NCBI GenBank assembly: GCA_017423825.1
Contig: JAFPCP010000054.1
Coordinates: 1 to 36,165 of the forward strand
Length of the DNA: 36,165 nt
Origin: Clostridia bacterium
Lineage (GTDB): Bacteria > Bacillota > Clostridia > Oscillospirales > Acutalibacteraceae
Direction of reading: 5' to 3'
Under the pieces are notes generated by a model. It saw only the letters and a list, made by a program, of their open reading frames with translations, was not told the DNA's origin and ran no database searches. The position numbers and the translations under genes are program-made. The first letter of the stretch is position 1. Each line of letters opens with the position of its first letter. Shown one piece after another: positions 16,228-24,547 of the stretch.

Positions 16228-18105
16228 ATGGCCAATAAGCAATTCAAGGCAGAGTCCAAACGATTGTTGGATTTGATGATTAACTCCATTTACACCCACA
16301 AGGAGATTTTTTTGCGGGAGCTCATTTCCAATGCGAGCGATGCGTTGGATAAGCTGTATTATCAGTCTTTGCAAGGGGCTCTCACCGGCATTAGTCGGGA
16401 CGAGTTTAGCATTCATCTGACGGTGGATAAAGACACCCGTACGTTGGTGATTGCGGATAACGGCGTCGGCATGTCCAAAGAAGAATTGGAAACCAACCTC
16501 GGCACCATTGCCAAGAGCGGGTCGCTGGCATTCAAAAAAGAGAACGAGCCGACGGCCGACGTGGACATCATTGGCCAGTTCGGTGTGGGATTTTATGCGG
16601 CGTTCATGGTGGCGGACAGCGTGACGGTGACCAGCCGTCGTTTTGACAGCGACGAGGCTTACGTGTGGCGCTCCAAGGGGGCTTCGGGGTATACCGTCGA
16701 GCCGGGCGAAAAGGCCGCACGCGGCACCGAAATTTGCCTGCACATAAAAGCCAGCACCCCCGATGAGGATTACGATGCGTTTTTGGATACCTACCGTTTG
16801 CGCGGGTTGGTCAAGAAATATTCCGATTATATTCGCTATCCCATCCGTATGGAGATAGAAAAAAGCCGCCCCAAAGAGGGTGCTGAGGGTGAGTATGAAA
16901 CCTACACCGAAGAGGAAACGCTCAACTCCATGGTGCCTTTGTGGAAAAAGAGCAAGGGCGAGGTAACCCAGGAGGAATACGAGGCTTTCTATAAAGAAAA
17001 ATTCATGGATTACCAAGCGCCGGCGCGGGTGATTTATTCCTCCACCGAGGGCGCGGCAACCTATAACGCATTGCTGTTCGTTCCGGCGCATGCTCCTTTT
17101 GATTTTTACACAAAAGAATATGAAAAAGGGTTGCAGTTGTACGCCAACGGCGTGCTGATTATGGACAAATGCGCCGACTTGTTGCCGGATTATTTCAGTT
17201 TCATCAAAGGACTTGTGGATTCACAGGACCTGTCGCTTAACATTTCGCGTGAGATGCTGCAACACGACCGGCAGCTGAAAATCATTGCCGGTCGCCTGGA
17301 AAAGAAAATCCACACCGAACTGCTGGCGATGCTCAACAACGACCGAGAGGCGTATGAGGCCTTTTTTGCTGCGTTTGGGTTGCAACTGAAATATGGCTTA
17401 TACGCGGATTACGGCACCCACAAAGACGTGTTGCAGGATTTGGTGTTGTTCCCCTCCTCCGCGGAGAAGAAACCGGTCTCCTTGCAGGAGTACGTCTCCC
17501 GCATGAAAGAGGAGCAGAAGTATATCTATTATGCCTGTGGCGAAACGGTGGAAAAAGCCGCCAATCTGCCGCAAACCGAGCTGGTGGCGGATAAGGGGTA
17601 TGAAATTCTGTATCTAACCGCCGACGTGGATGAGTTTGCGCTGAAAATGTTGCACACCTATGCGGAAAAGGAATTCAAATCTGTGACGGCGGGAGACTTG
17701 GCCTTTGAGGCTGAGGCGACCGAGGACAATCCGCCCACCGAGGAACAAACCGCGCTGTTTGCGGCGATGGCCGCCGCATTGGAGGGCAAAGTGTCGGCGG
17801 TGCGTGCATCCAAGCGGCTCAAAACCCACCCGGTGTGCCTGGCGAGCGAGGGAGAGCTTTCGCTCGAAATGGAGCGAGTGCTCAACGCCCAGCCCGGCGA
17901 GCAACGCGTGCAAGCAAAGCGGGTGTTGGAAATCAACGAGAATCACCCGATTTATCAAAAACTGTTGCAGTTGCAAGCGGGGGATGCCGACGCCCTCAAC
18001 ACCTATGCGTTTTTGTTGTATAACCAGGCGTTGCTGGTCGGCGGTCTGCCGGTGGAAGATCCGGTGGATTTCTCGGCACGGTTGTGCGCTTTGTTAGCGG
18101 AATAA
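16228..18105 (+). CDS. htpG: Molecular chaperone HtpG (Hsp90)
   Basis: A 625-residue Hsp90. The N-terminal GHKL ATPase domain has [15 protein letters not shown] (about 29-43), DNGVGM (about 78-83), GTIAKSGS and [11 protein letters not shown]. The middle domain contains the catalytic-arginine segment NISREMLQ, and the C-terminal dimerisation domain ends near LLAE. It is an ATP-driven cytosolic chaperone that remodels client proteins with DnaK. Length is typical. The start ATG is preceded by GAGGGATAG. It is a single-gene transcription unit with its own promoter, CIRCE operator and terminator. Confidence 0.96.
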   Translation: MANKQFKAESKRLLDLMINSIYTHKEIFLRELISNASDALDKLYYQSLQGALTGISRDEFSIHLTVDKDTRTLVIADNGVGMSKEELETNLGTIAKSGSLAFKKENEPTADVDIIGQFGVGFYAAFMVADSVTVTSRRFDSDEAYVWRSKGASGYTVEPGEKAARGTEICLHIKASTPDEDYDAFLDTYRLRGLVKKYSDYIRYPIRMEIEKSRPKEGAEGEYETYTEEETLNSMVPLWKKSKGEVTQEEYEAFYKEKFMDYQAPARVIYSSTEGAATYNALLFVPAHAPFDFYTKEYEKGLQLYANGVLIMDKCADLLPDYFSFIKGLVDSQDLSLNISREMLQHDRQLKIIAGRLEKKIHTELLAMLNNDREAYEAFFAAFGLQLKYGLYADYGTHKDVLQDLVLFPSSAEKKPVSLQEYVSRMKEEQKYIYYACGETVEKAANLPQTELVADKGYEILYLTADVDEFALKMLHTYAEKEFKSVTAGDLAFEAEATEDNPPTEEQTALFAAMAAALEGKVSAVRASKRLKTHPVCLASEGELSLEMERVLNAQPGEQRVQAKRVLEINENHPIYQKLLQLQAGDADALNTYAFLLYNQALLVGGLPVEDPVDFSARLCALLAE

Positions 18106-18114
18106 CGATGTCTC

Positions 18115-18150
18115 AAAAAGTGCAGGCAGTGCGGCGTCTGCACTTTTTGT
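18115..18150 (+). terminator. Rho-independent terminator after htpG
   Basis: An 11-bp stem AAAAAGTGCAG/CTGCACTTTTT (18115-18125 with 18138-18148), 12-base loop, T-run within and after the 3' arm. Confidence 0.85.
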
Positions 18151-18158
18151 ATAGGGGA

Positions 18159-18187
18159 TTGCAAAACAAGCGGATATTCGGTATAAT
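18159..18187 (+). promoter_or_regulatory. Sigma-A-like promoter of the 18234 gene
   Basis: TTGCAA (18159-18164), 17-base spacer, TATAAT (18182-18187), 46 bases before the start codon. It probably also serves nnr and the lipoprotein gene by read-through. Confidence 0.8.
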
Positions 18188-18233
18188 AAAAGAAACAGAT
18201 TGCGGCTGCGTGCCGCCGTAAGGAGACAGACGG

Positions 18234-18767
18234 ATGGATACTTTCATAGAACAGATTGTGCAACAGAAAAAGACAGCGTTGGATTACCTGCTTATCGGGG
18301 GCTGTTGGTTGTTGGCAGTGGTTTTAACGGTGATTTGTTGGTTGTTCGTGCCGCCGTTTGCGCTGTTTGTGCTGTGCGGTAGCGGGTTCGTCGCTTGGTG
18401 GTTGAGCACCGCCCGCAATAAAGAATATGAATATTGTGTCACCAACGGAGACGTGGACATCGACCTCATCACGGCTAAGCGCGCTCGTAAGCGGGTGGTG
18501 TCGGTTGCGGGGCGTAAGATTGAGACCCTTTTGCCGTATGATACCGCAAAATCCACCGCCGGGTATCAGCGCGTGGTGGTGGCGGCGCCGTCTCTGCGTG
18601 AGGCGGGGCTGTGGAGTTTTACCTATCACAGCAAGAAAAACGGCCACACGCTGGTGGTGTTTCAACCGGAGCAGCGTGTGTTATCGGCGCTGTATCAAGG
18701 ACTGCCCAAATTGGTGCAGATGGACACACGGCGCGCGATGGAAGCGTTGCATATTTCCATAGAATAA
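18234..18767 (+). CDS. Small membrane protein of unknown function (DUF6106-like?)
   Basis: A 177-residue protein with two adjacent membrane helices (about 17-37 and 39-57) and a cytosolic C-terminal domain of about 120 residues. That domain has the pattern KEYEYCVTNGDVDIDLI followed by basic RARKR and beta-rich segments. It looks like a membrane-anchored PH-like or bPH fold. I recall similar proteins in Clostridia placed in the DUF6106 group, but I cannot confirm it here. The ATG at 18234 follows AAGGAG. nnr lies 60 bases downstream, behind a weak hairpin. No function can be assigned. Confidence 0.75.
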   Translation: MDTFIEQIVQQKKTALDYLLIGGCWLLAVVLTVICWLFVPPFALFVLCGSGFVAWWLSTARNKEYEYCVTNGDVDIDLITAKRARKRVVSVAGRKIETLLPYDTAKSTAGYQRVVVAAPSLREAGLWSFTYHSKKNGHTLVVFQPEQRVLSALYQGLPKLVQMDTRRAMEALHISIE

Positions 18768-18773
18768 CAAGCC

Positions 18774-18808
18774 ATGCCATGCGCTGATTGCGTGTGGCAT
18801 TCTTTGTA
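18774..18808 (+). terminator. Weak terminator or attenuator before nnr
   Basis: An 11-bp stem with two G-T pairs (ATGCCATGCGC 18774-18784 with GCGTGTGGCAT 18790-18800), 5-base loop, then a broken T-tract TTCTTTGT. Read-through is likely. Confidence 0.45.
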
Positions 18809-18827
18809 TAAGAAAGGAGATGGGCGT

Positions 18828-20375
18828 ATGAAACAAGCAACAGCGGCGCAAATGCGTGAAATCGAACGGTTGGCGGTTGCCGCAGGGGATACGTATGTAG
18901 ATCTGATGGAACGTGCCGGTCGTGCGGCGGCTCGTTGGATGGTGGAGAGCCGTTTTTGGTCGGGTGGCTCAGTGACGATTGTGTGCGGCAAGGGAAACAA
19001 CGGCGGGGATGGCTACGTGCTGGCACGACATCTGTGCCGTTATGCGGCGGTGACCGTGGTGCAGGCGTTGGGTGCGCCCGCAACCGAAACCGCCGGCTAC
19101 CAGTATCGGCGGCTGTTAGATGAATGTGCCGCCCGATCGGGGGGGATGGCGTTTTCTGTGACGGTGCTGGATTGGCAGCAAGAGCCGTATTTATGCCGCG
19201 CGGCGGTGAGTGAGGCGTCGGTGCTGGTGGATTGTTTGTTCGGCATCGGGTTCCATGGGCGGTTGCCGATGGTGCTGTTGCCGCTGTTACAGCAGATACG
19301 GGAATCCACCGCTTGCAAGGTGGCGATTGATATGCCCACCGGTATTGATGCGGACACCGGCCTGGCGGAGCCGGATGCCTTGGCGGCGGATTATACGCTC
19401 ACCTTCACCGCACATAAGGCGGGACTTACCCCGTCCTATGGCGGGGAGATACAGGTGTTGCCCATCGGCATTCCGGACACCATTATTGAGACGGTGTTGG
19501 GCAATGCCACCATCAGCGAATCGTTGGTCGCGGGGTGTTTTTCTGCTCGTCAGCCGGACAGTCATAAGGGCACATACGGGCGCGTGCTGGCGGTGTGCGG
19601 CAGTTATGGCATGGCGGGTGCGGCGCTGTTGTGTCTTCGCGCAGCGTTGCGCGGAGGAGCCGGTCTTGTGACGGCGGCGGTGCCCCGTTCGGTGTATCCT
19701 CTGTTGGCGGCGGCAGTGCCGGAGGCGGTGTTTTCGCCTTTGCCGGAGACGCCGCAGGGACAGCTCTCCGCCGACGCCGAAGGGCCGCTTTCGGAGGCGG
19801 TGCGCGGTGCTTCGGCGGTGGTGATAGGTCCCGGCCTGGGCCGCGGAGAGGCGATAACGGATTTGGTCATGGCGGTGTGCCGTGACAGCCATTGTCCGGT
19901 GATTTTGGACGCGGACGGCATAAATGCGATTGTCCCGCATATGTTGATAGAGGAAGCGGTTTCCGCTCCTCTGATCTTAACCCCCCATCCCGGTGAAATG
20001 GCGCGGCTTTTGGACACCACGGTGTATGACGTGCAACAGCATCGAGAGGAAATCACCCGCCGGTTTGCCGACGAATACGGCGTGACGCTGGCGCTGAAAG
20101 GGCATCACACCTTGGTCGCTGCGCCCGGTCGGCCGTTGTTGCAAAACCCGACCGGCAATCCCGGCATGGCTACCGGTGGAAGCGGCGACGTGCTTGCGGG
20201 GTTGATTGCCTCTCTGGTGGCGCAGGGCATGGAGGCATATCAAGCGGCTTTGTGCGGTGTATATTTGCACGGAGCGGCAGGAGACCGTGCGGCGGCGCGT
20301 GTGTCACAACACAGTTTACTGCCGTCGGACATCATTGAGGAGCTGGGAGGCCTGTTTCTGAATTTTGAGAAATAG
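18828..20375 (+). CDS. nnr: Bifunctional NAD(P)H-hydrate epimerase / ADP-dependent dehydratase
   Basis: A 515-residue metabolite-repair enzyme. The N-terminal YjeF_N domain (1 to about 215) interconverts the R and S forms of NAD(P)HX and shows GKGNNGGDGYVLARHL (54-69) and the conserved DMPTGID. The C-terminal ribokinase-like carbohydrate kinase domain (about 230-515) dehydrates S-NAD(P)HX with ADP and carries HKGTYGRV, TPHPGEMARL and GGSGDVLAG (450-458), including the catalytic Asp454. The start ATG at 18828 has AAGGAGAT upstream; an earlier in-frame ATG at 18774 lies in the hairpin and lacks a site. The stop is 12 bases before the lipoprotein gene, so these are co-transcribed. Confidence 0.94.
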   Translation: MKQATAAQMREIERLAVAAGDTYVDLMERAGRAAARWMVESRFWSGGSVTIVCGKGNNGGDGYVLARHLCRYAAVTVVQALGAPATETAGYQYRRLLDECAARSGGMAFSVTVLDWQQEPYLCRAAVSEASVLVDCLFGIGFHGRLPMVLLPLLQQIRESTACKVAIDMPTGIDADTGLAEPDALAADYTLTFTAHKAGLTPSYGGEIQVLPIGIPDTIIETVLGNATISESLVAGCFSARQPDSHKGTYGRVLAVCGSYGMAGAALLCLRAALRGGAGLVTAAVPRSVYPLLAAAVPEAVFSPLPETPQGQLSADAEGPLSEAVRGASAVVIGPGLGRGEAITDLVMAVCRDSHCPVILDADGINAIVPHMLIEEAVSAPLILTPHPGEMARLLDTTVYDVQQHREEITRRFADEYGVTLALKGHHTLVAAPGRPLLQNPTGNPGMATGGSGDVLAGLIASLVAQGMEAYQAALCGVYLHGAAGDRAAARVSQHSLLPSDIIEELGGLFLNFEK

Positions 20376-20387
20376 GAGCCTGGTTAT

Positions 20388-20900
20388 ATGAAACGGATGC
20401 TTTTTCCGCTGCTTGCGGTGTTGTTTATCTCTCTGTTGTTTGGGTGCGCGCGCACCCACCCGGATAATGCGGCGGCGCCGGTGACAAACGGATTTACCTG
20501 TCAGGCGTCTATCCACTATCACGAGTTGGAATTGCAGGGGCAACTCAGCCGACAGACAGATGGCAAACTGTTGATGGCGTTCACCGCACCGAAATCTCTG
20601 ACCGGTATTACGCTTGGTTGGGACGGCAATCATATGACCATGGAGCTGGGTGGCATGGGTGTGGCCGTGCCCACCGAAAAAGTGCCGCAAGGGGCGTTGA
20701 TACAGCGCTTGTTGCAGGTGCTTTGCGCCCCCCACACAAACGGCACTGTGACAGATGAGGGGTATGTGGTTACCGGAGAAATAGACGGACAGCCATACAC
20801 CTTTGTGTGTGATCCGGATACCGGATTGCCTCGTTCGCTGTCCTTGCCGGAGGAGGAATTGGAAGCCGTCTTTTCACAAGCGAGCTTACTGACAAAATAA
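20388..20900 (+). CDS. Predicted lipoprotein of unknown function
   Basis: A 170-residue protein with a lipoprotein signal: basic MKR, hydrophobic core and lipobox LLFGC, so Cys20 is probably lipidated. The mature part is mostly beta-strand (SIHYHELELQGQLSR, LLMAFTAP, ITLGWDGNHMTMELGG), which resembles a small LolA/YdcC-like fold. In many Bacillota a YdcC-type lipoprotein sits between nnr-like genes and alr, so the position supports that reading, but identity is not proven. It is separated from nnr by 12 bases and followed by a strong terminator. Function is unknown. Confidence 0.8.
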   Translation: MKRMLFPLLAVLFISLLFGCARTHPDNAAAPVTNGFTCQASIHYHELELQGQLSRQTDGKLLMAFTAPKSLTGITLGWDGNHMTMELGGMGVAVPTEKVPQGALIQRLLQVLCAPHTNGTVTDEGYVVTGEIDGQPYTFVCDPDTGLPRSLSLPEEELEAVFSQASLLTK

Positions 20901-20933
20901 AAAAAGCCTTGCCCTCAGGGCAAGGCTTTTTTT
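20901..20933. terminator. Strong terminator after the lipoprotein gene
   Basis: A 14-bp perfect stem (20901-20914 with 20918-20931), core GCCTTGCCC/GGGCAAGGC, loop TCA, flanked by A- and T-runs. It separates nnr-lipoprotein from mazF. Confidence 0.92.
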
Positions 20934-20953
20934 GTGGCACACACGTTTCTTTT

Positions 20954-20983
20954 TTGCATAGAATGGCATAGGCGTTGTATAAA
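20954..20983 (+). promoter_or_regulatory. Sigma-A-like promoter of mazF
   Basis: TTGCAT (20954-20959), 18-base spacer, TATAAA (20978-20983), 67 bases before the start codon. The untranslated stretch in between is too short for a usual antitoxin gene. Confidence 0.65.
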
Positions 20984-21050
20984 AAACGGACAGGCCGCCC
21001 ATACTGTGTTTGTACGCAGAAAGATAGGAGCAAAAAGGAGTGTGAGCCCT

Positions 21051-21434
21051 ATGACAGTACATCGGGGCGACATATATTATGCAGATCTCAGCCCGGTGGT
21101 GGGATCGGAACAGGGCGGTGTACGACCTGTGCTGATTGTGCAGAATGACGTAGGCAATCGGTTCAGCCCTACGGTTATCGCCGCGGCCATTACCAGCCAA
21201 AAAGATAAAACGAGTTTGCCCACACATATCCAGTTGCAGGCCACCGGCAGCGGGCTGGCAAAGGATTCCATTGTCTTATTGGAACAAATCCGTACATTGG
21301 ACAAGCGGCGCTTGAAAGAGCGCATGGGGCGACTGGATGAGGTGTCCATGAACCGTGTGGATCAGGCGTTGCAGGTGAGTTTTGGCCTACCGATACCGCC
21401 CTCGGCCTCTGCAACGGAGTCGCAAGCGACATAA
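21051..21434 (+). CDS. MazF/EndoA-type endoribonuclease toxin
   Basis: A 127-residue PemK/MazF-fold RNase, closest in layout to Bacillus EndoA (NdoA), which cuts mRNA at UACAU-type sites. RGDIYYADL (5-13) and [12 protein letters not shown] (22-33) form the core. Arg25 and Thr48 fall at the same numbers as the catalytic pair of B. subtilis EndoA. The start ATG is preceded by AAAAGGAG at 10 bases. An EndoAI/MazE-type antitoxin gene normally lies directly upstream; here only a promoter and a terminator are found. In B. subtilis the set is lipoprotein - alr - antitoxin - toxin; alr and the antitoxin are missing here. The cut site is not predictable. Confidence 0.9.
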   Translation: MTVHRGDIYYADLSPVVGSEQGGVRPVLIVQNDVGNRFSPTVIAAAITSQKDKTSLPTHIQLQATGSGLAKDSIVLLEQIRTLDKRRLKERMGRLDEVSMNRVDQALQVSFGLPIPPSASATESQAT

Positions 21435-21486
21435 CGCCTGTGCCGTTTCATCTTTTACACAACCGTGGCAGCATCCGCCAACAAAA

Positions 21487-21524
21487 AACACCGACAGTAC
21501 CCTTTTGGGCTGTCGGCGTTTTTA
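21487..21524 (+). terminator. Terminator after mazF
   Basis: Stem CCGACAG/CTGTCGG (21491-21497 with 21510-21516), extended inside by CCC/GGG around a TTTT loop, followed by a T-run. It also lies downstream of murC on the other strand. Confidence 0.75.
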
Positions 21525-21546
21525 CGTACAAGGGAAATAGGGGTGG

Positions 21547-22926
21547 TTAGACCTCTTTTAGTTTTTGAATCAGCATGCGCGCGCATTTGTATACGTCGCC
21601 GCCGCCCATGGTGAGCACCAAATCCCCCGGCTGTGCGTGGGCGGCTACGTAAGCCGCGATTTCCGGGAAGGTGGGCAGGTATATCCCGTTTTCCAGTTTT
21701 TCTGTGATTTGGCTGGCGTGCACGCCCCATTTGTTTATCTCGCGCGAGCCCATGATTTCGCTGACAATGGCGTGGTCCGCGGCGCTAAGTGCCTCGGCGA
21801 ACGCATCCAGATGGCGGGCGGTGCGGGAGAAGGTGAAGGGCTGGAATATCGCCCAAACCTGTCGGTACGGCATCTTTTTTGCCGCCTGTAACGTGGCGAT
21901 GATTTCGGTGGGATGATGCGCATAGTCATCCGCTACCGTGATGCCGGCATGGGTGCCTAAAAACTCAAATCGGCGACCGGCTCCGCGGAAGGCGGTCAGC
22001 CCGGCGGCAATTTGTTCATACGTCATGCCGCACCAATCCGCCGCGGCAGCCACCGCGAGCGAATTGAGCACGTTGTGCATGCCCGGCACACCGAGCCGAA
22101 CAGGCCCTAACAGGCGCCCCTCTTTATACAAATCGTACGCGCCATATGCGCCGTCCACCTCGTGAATGTTTTTCGCCTGCCACGTGCAGGCGTCCGACAG
22201 ACCGAAAGAAATGCGTTTGTCTGCCGGGATGTCGGCAACGGCTTGGCGGCTATTTTCGTCCTCGGCGTTGTAGATGACCGGGCCGGTGGTTTGGGCGGCA
22301 AAGCGCGCAAAAGAACGTATAACACCGTTCAGGTCTCCGAAATATTCCAGATGGTCGGCATCCACGTTGAGAATGATGCTCACGGCGGGTGTCATTTCCA
22401 AATAGTGGTCTTGAAATTCGCAGGCTTCGCACACCATCGTGTCGTTGCTGCCGGCGTGACCGTTCGCGTTAATGGCCGGTAACCGTCCCCCGATAAAGAT
22501 GCTGGGGTCGGTCCCCCCGTCCAGCAGAATCTGGCACAGCATGGCGGTGGAGGTGGTTTTGCCGTGGGTGCCGGCAACCGCCACCGTGTTGGAGAATTGC
22601 CGGGTGATCCAGCCCAGCAGTTTCGCCCGTTCGAGCATAGGGATGTCTTGTTGCTGTGCCGCAGTCCGTTCCGGGTTGTCCGCCGGGATGGCGGCGGTAT
22701 ACACCACCAGGTCGGCACCGGCAATGTTGTCTGCCGCGTGCCCGATGGTCACTGGAATGCCTAAACCGCGCATACGGGTGACGTTGTCCGATTCGTTGTT
22801 GTCCGAGCCAGAGAGGGCGTACCCTTTGGCGTGCAAAATCTCGGCGAGCGGGCTCATGCCCGAACCGCCGATACCGATGAAATGAATACGCCGGACGCCG
22901 TCCAGCCAGTTGGAATGGTTTTGCAT
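21547..22926 (-). CDS. murC: UDP-N-acetylmuramate--L-alanine ligase
   Basis: A 459-residue cytosolic Mur ligase that adds L-alanine to UDP-MurNAc with ATP, the first peptide step of peptidoglycan precursor synthesis. The N-terminal nucleotide fold has HFIGIGGSGMSPLAEI (15-30), the ATP loop is AGTHGKTT (118-125), and DDYAHHPTEI is the C-terminal domain mark of MurC. The start at 22926 follows AAAGGATG; the in-frame ATG at 22959 has no such site. Length is normal. It stands alone on this strand, convergent with mazF and divergent from the carboxypeptidase gene, away from the mur/fts cluster. Confidence 0.95.
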   Translation of the reverse strand: MQNHSNWLDGVRRIHFIGIGGSGMSPLAEILHAKGYALSGSDNNESDNVTRMRGLGIPVTIGHAADNIAGADLVVYTAAIPADNPERTAAQQQDIPMLERAKLLGWITRQFSNTVAVAGTHGKTTSTAMLCQILLDGGTDPSIFIGGRLPAINANGHAGSNDTMVCEACEFQDHYLEMTPAVSIILNVDADHLEYFGDLNGVIRSFARFAAQTTGPVIYNAEDENSRQAVADIPADKRISFGLSDACTWQAKNIHEVDGAYGAYDLYKEGRLLGPVRLGVPGMHNVLNSLAVAAAADWCGMTYEQIAAGLTAFRGAGRRFEFLGTHAGITVADDYAHHPTEIIATLQAAKKMPYRQVWAIFQPFTFSRTARHLDAFAEALSAADHAIVSEIMGSREINKWGVHASQITEKLENGIYLPTFPEIAAYVAAHAQPGDLVLTMGGGDVYKCARMLIQKLKEV

Positions 22927-23078
22927 ACTGTCATCCTTTCTGTAAGGATCTCGGTTCATAACATATTCATTATATTGCTTTTCAAAGAAAAAATAAATAC
23001 CTTTTTGTGTTTTCGGGCAAAAAAATCCGTGTTTTTGCGTTTCTTCTTCCTGTGTGGGCGGATAAGCGTCTTTTTTCG

Positions 23079-23092
23079 CCCATATATATGGG
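23079..23092. repeat. 14-bp palindrome in the murC-carboxypeptidase gap
   Basis: CCCATATATATGGG is a perfect palindrome 30 bases before the carboxypeptidase start. It could be a dimeric regulator site or part of a -10 region. The divergent gap (22927-23121) is otherwise AT-rich, with a weak TATAAT-like box for murC at 22969-22974 (minus). Confidence 0.35.
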
Positions 23093-23121
23093 GTAGGAAA
23101 TTAGCGAAAGGGTGATAACGC

Positions 23122-24354
23122 GTGAAATGGCGAATTGGGATAGCGGTTGGTTGCGCGGTGGCGATGCTGTTTATGGGATTGCCGGCGGCGGCCGGTAGCA
23201 CCGTGCTGTACGATGAGGAAAGCGGAGAGACGGTGGAGCAACTGCTTGCGGAAAATGCGACGGTGTGGCCGACGATGACTACGCCGGAAACTACCGCGGG
23301 GTTGGAGATTCATGCCAAATCGGCGGTACTGATGGACCAGGGAAGCGGGACGATTTTATACGAAAAAAACAGCCGGGAGCATCTACCGATTGCCTCGGTG
23401 ACCAAGGTGATGACCTTGCTTCTGGTGATGGAGGCAATTGACGGCGGCCGCCTTTCCTGGCAGGAAACGGTGACCTGTTCCGACCGAGCGGCCTCTATGG
23501 GCGGCTCGCAAATTTGGTTGGAGCCGGGGGAGATCATGACCGTGGAGGAGTTGGTGAAGGCGGCGGCGGTGGTGTCCGCCAACGATGCCTGCACCGCCTT
23601 GGCGGAACATATCAGCGGCACCTTGGAGGCGTTTGTAGCGGCCATGAACGAGCGGGCGGCTCAGCTCGGGATGCAGAACACGCGCTTTGTGGATTGCAGT
23701 GGCTTGGATGACAGCGGGTATTCTTGCGCGTATGACGTGGCGCTTATGTCCCGTGAGCTGATGACACACCCGGACATCGAACGCTTTACAACCATCTGGA
23801 TGGATTCTCTGCGCGGCGGCGAATCGCAACTGGTGAACACCAACAAACTGGTGCGGCATTATACCGGCGCGACGGGACTCAAAACCGGCACCACCCAGCA
23901 GGCCGGCCATTGCCTGGCGGCAACCGCCAAGCGGGAAAAAACCGCGTTTGTCGCTGTCGTGCTCGGGTGTGACACCACCGCTCATCGGTTTGACGGTGCG
24001 CGGGCGTTGCTGGATTATGGTTTCAGCGGTTTTGTCTCCTATACGCCGCCCGCGGAGCAACTGACCGTTTCGGCGGTGCCGGTCCTTCATGGGCAGGCCG
24101 AGCAGGTGAAAGTGGAGGTGGAAACGCCGGCATCCATGCTGCTCAAAAAAGGTACCGACAGTCAGGTGACCTCTTCTGTGGAGTTGGCAGCGGACGTGCA
24201 GGCGCCGGTCGAAAAAGGGCAAGTGCTCGGCACTTGGCGGTTGTTGTTGGGGGATGAGGTGCTGGGAGAATACCCCATTCGTGCGGTGCAGGCGGTGCCG
24301 GCTGTTACCTTCCGCTGGGCGTATGCGTGGTTGCTTAGCTGTTTATTGGCATAA
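23122..24354 (+). CDS. D-alanyl-D-alanine carboxypeptidase (PBP5/DacF type)
   Basis: A 410-residue serine D,D-carboxypeptidase that trims the terminal D-Ala from stem peptides, limiting cross-linking. It has an export signal (MKWRIGIAVG... cut near AAAG, about 25), then the S11 domain with catalytic SVTK (92-95), SAN (152-154) and KTG (254-256), then a PBP5_C beta domain (about 295-385), and a short hydrophobic tail (WAYAWLLSCLLA) that may anchor it to the membrane. The start is GTG, preceded by AAAGGGTGA. It could be vegetative DacA or a sporulation form such as DacF or DacB; sequence alone does not settle it. Confidence 0.92.
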   Translation: MKWRIGIAVGCAVAMLFMGLPAAAGSTVLYDEESGETVEQLLAENATVWPTMTTPETTAGLEIHAKSAVLMDQGSGTILYEKNSREHLPIASVTKVMTLLLVMEAIDGGRLSWQETVTCSDRAASMGGSQIWLEPGEIMTVEELVKAAAVVSANDACTALAEHISGTLEAFVAAMNERAAQLGMQNTRFVDCSGLDDSGYSCAYDVALMSRELMTHPDIERFTTIWMDSLRGGESQLVNTNKLVRHYTGATGLKTGTTQQAGHCLAATAKREKTAFVAVVLGCDTTAHRFDGARALLDYGFSGFVSYTPPAEQLTVSAVPVLHGQAEQVKVEVETPASMLLKKGTDSQVTSSVELAADVQAPVEKGQVLGTWRLLLGDEVLGEYPIRAVQAVPAVTFRWAYAWLLSCLLA

Positions 24355-24379
24355 AAATGAAACAATTCTTAATTAGCGG

Positions 24380-24408
24380 TTGCAAAATCCCAAAATATAG
24401 TGTAAAAT
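24380..24408 (+). promoter_or_regulatory. Sigma-A-like promoter of pgi
   Basis: TTGCAA (24380-24385), 17-base spacer, TAAAAT (24403-24408). It leaves a leader of about 130 bases before the pgi start. Confidence 0.65.
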
Positions 24409-24459
24409 GAATGTAACATATTTTCTGTATGCATGCAACATTCTTCCATTGTGAAAACC

Positions 24460-24531
24460 CTCTTTTTCGAGGATAATATAGTTGTATTCGTAAATAAAAG
24501 AGTATAACTATATTGAGCGGATGTGTCCGCT
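24460..24531 (+). promoter_or_regulatory. Structured pgi leader with three hairpins
   Basis: Three inverted repeats follow one another. CCTC/GAGG spans 24460-24473. AATATAGTTGTA (24475-24486) pairs with TATAACTATATT (24503-24514), 12 bp with one G-T pair. AGCGGA/TCCGCT spans 24516-24531, ending 17 bases before the ATG. The middle repeat could instead be a protein operator. No known riboswitch is recognised. Confidence 0.45.
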
Positions 24532-24547
24532 GAAAGGTCGGGTAATC

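Noticed and set aside
16198..17091. 297-residue open frame opposite htpG
   Set aside because: Fully antisense to a certain gene; histidine- and phenylalanine-rich composition typical of a shadow frame.
20984..21050. Possible small antitoxin gene directly before mazF
   Set aside because: Only about 67 bases lie between promoter and start, too short for a MazE/EndoAI-type protein; the in-frame extension of mazF (from 20934) lacks a ribosome binding site and overlaps the promoter.
23383..24222. 279-residue open frame opposite the carboxypeptidase gene
   Set aside because: Antisense shadow of a gene with all catalytic motifs; composition is histidine/arginine-rich and no family is recognised.
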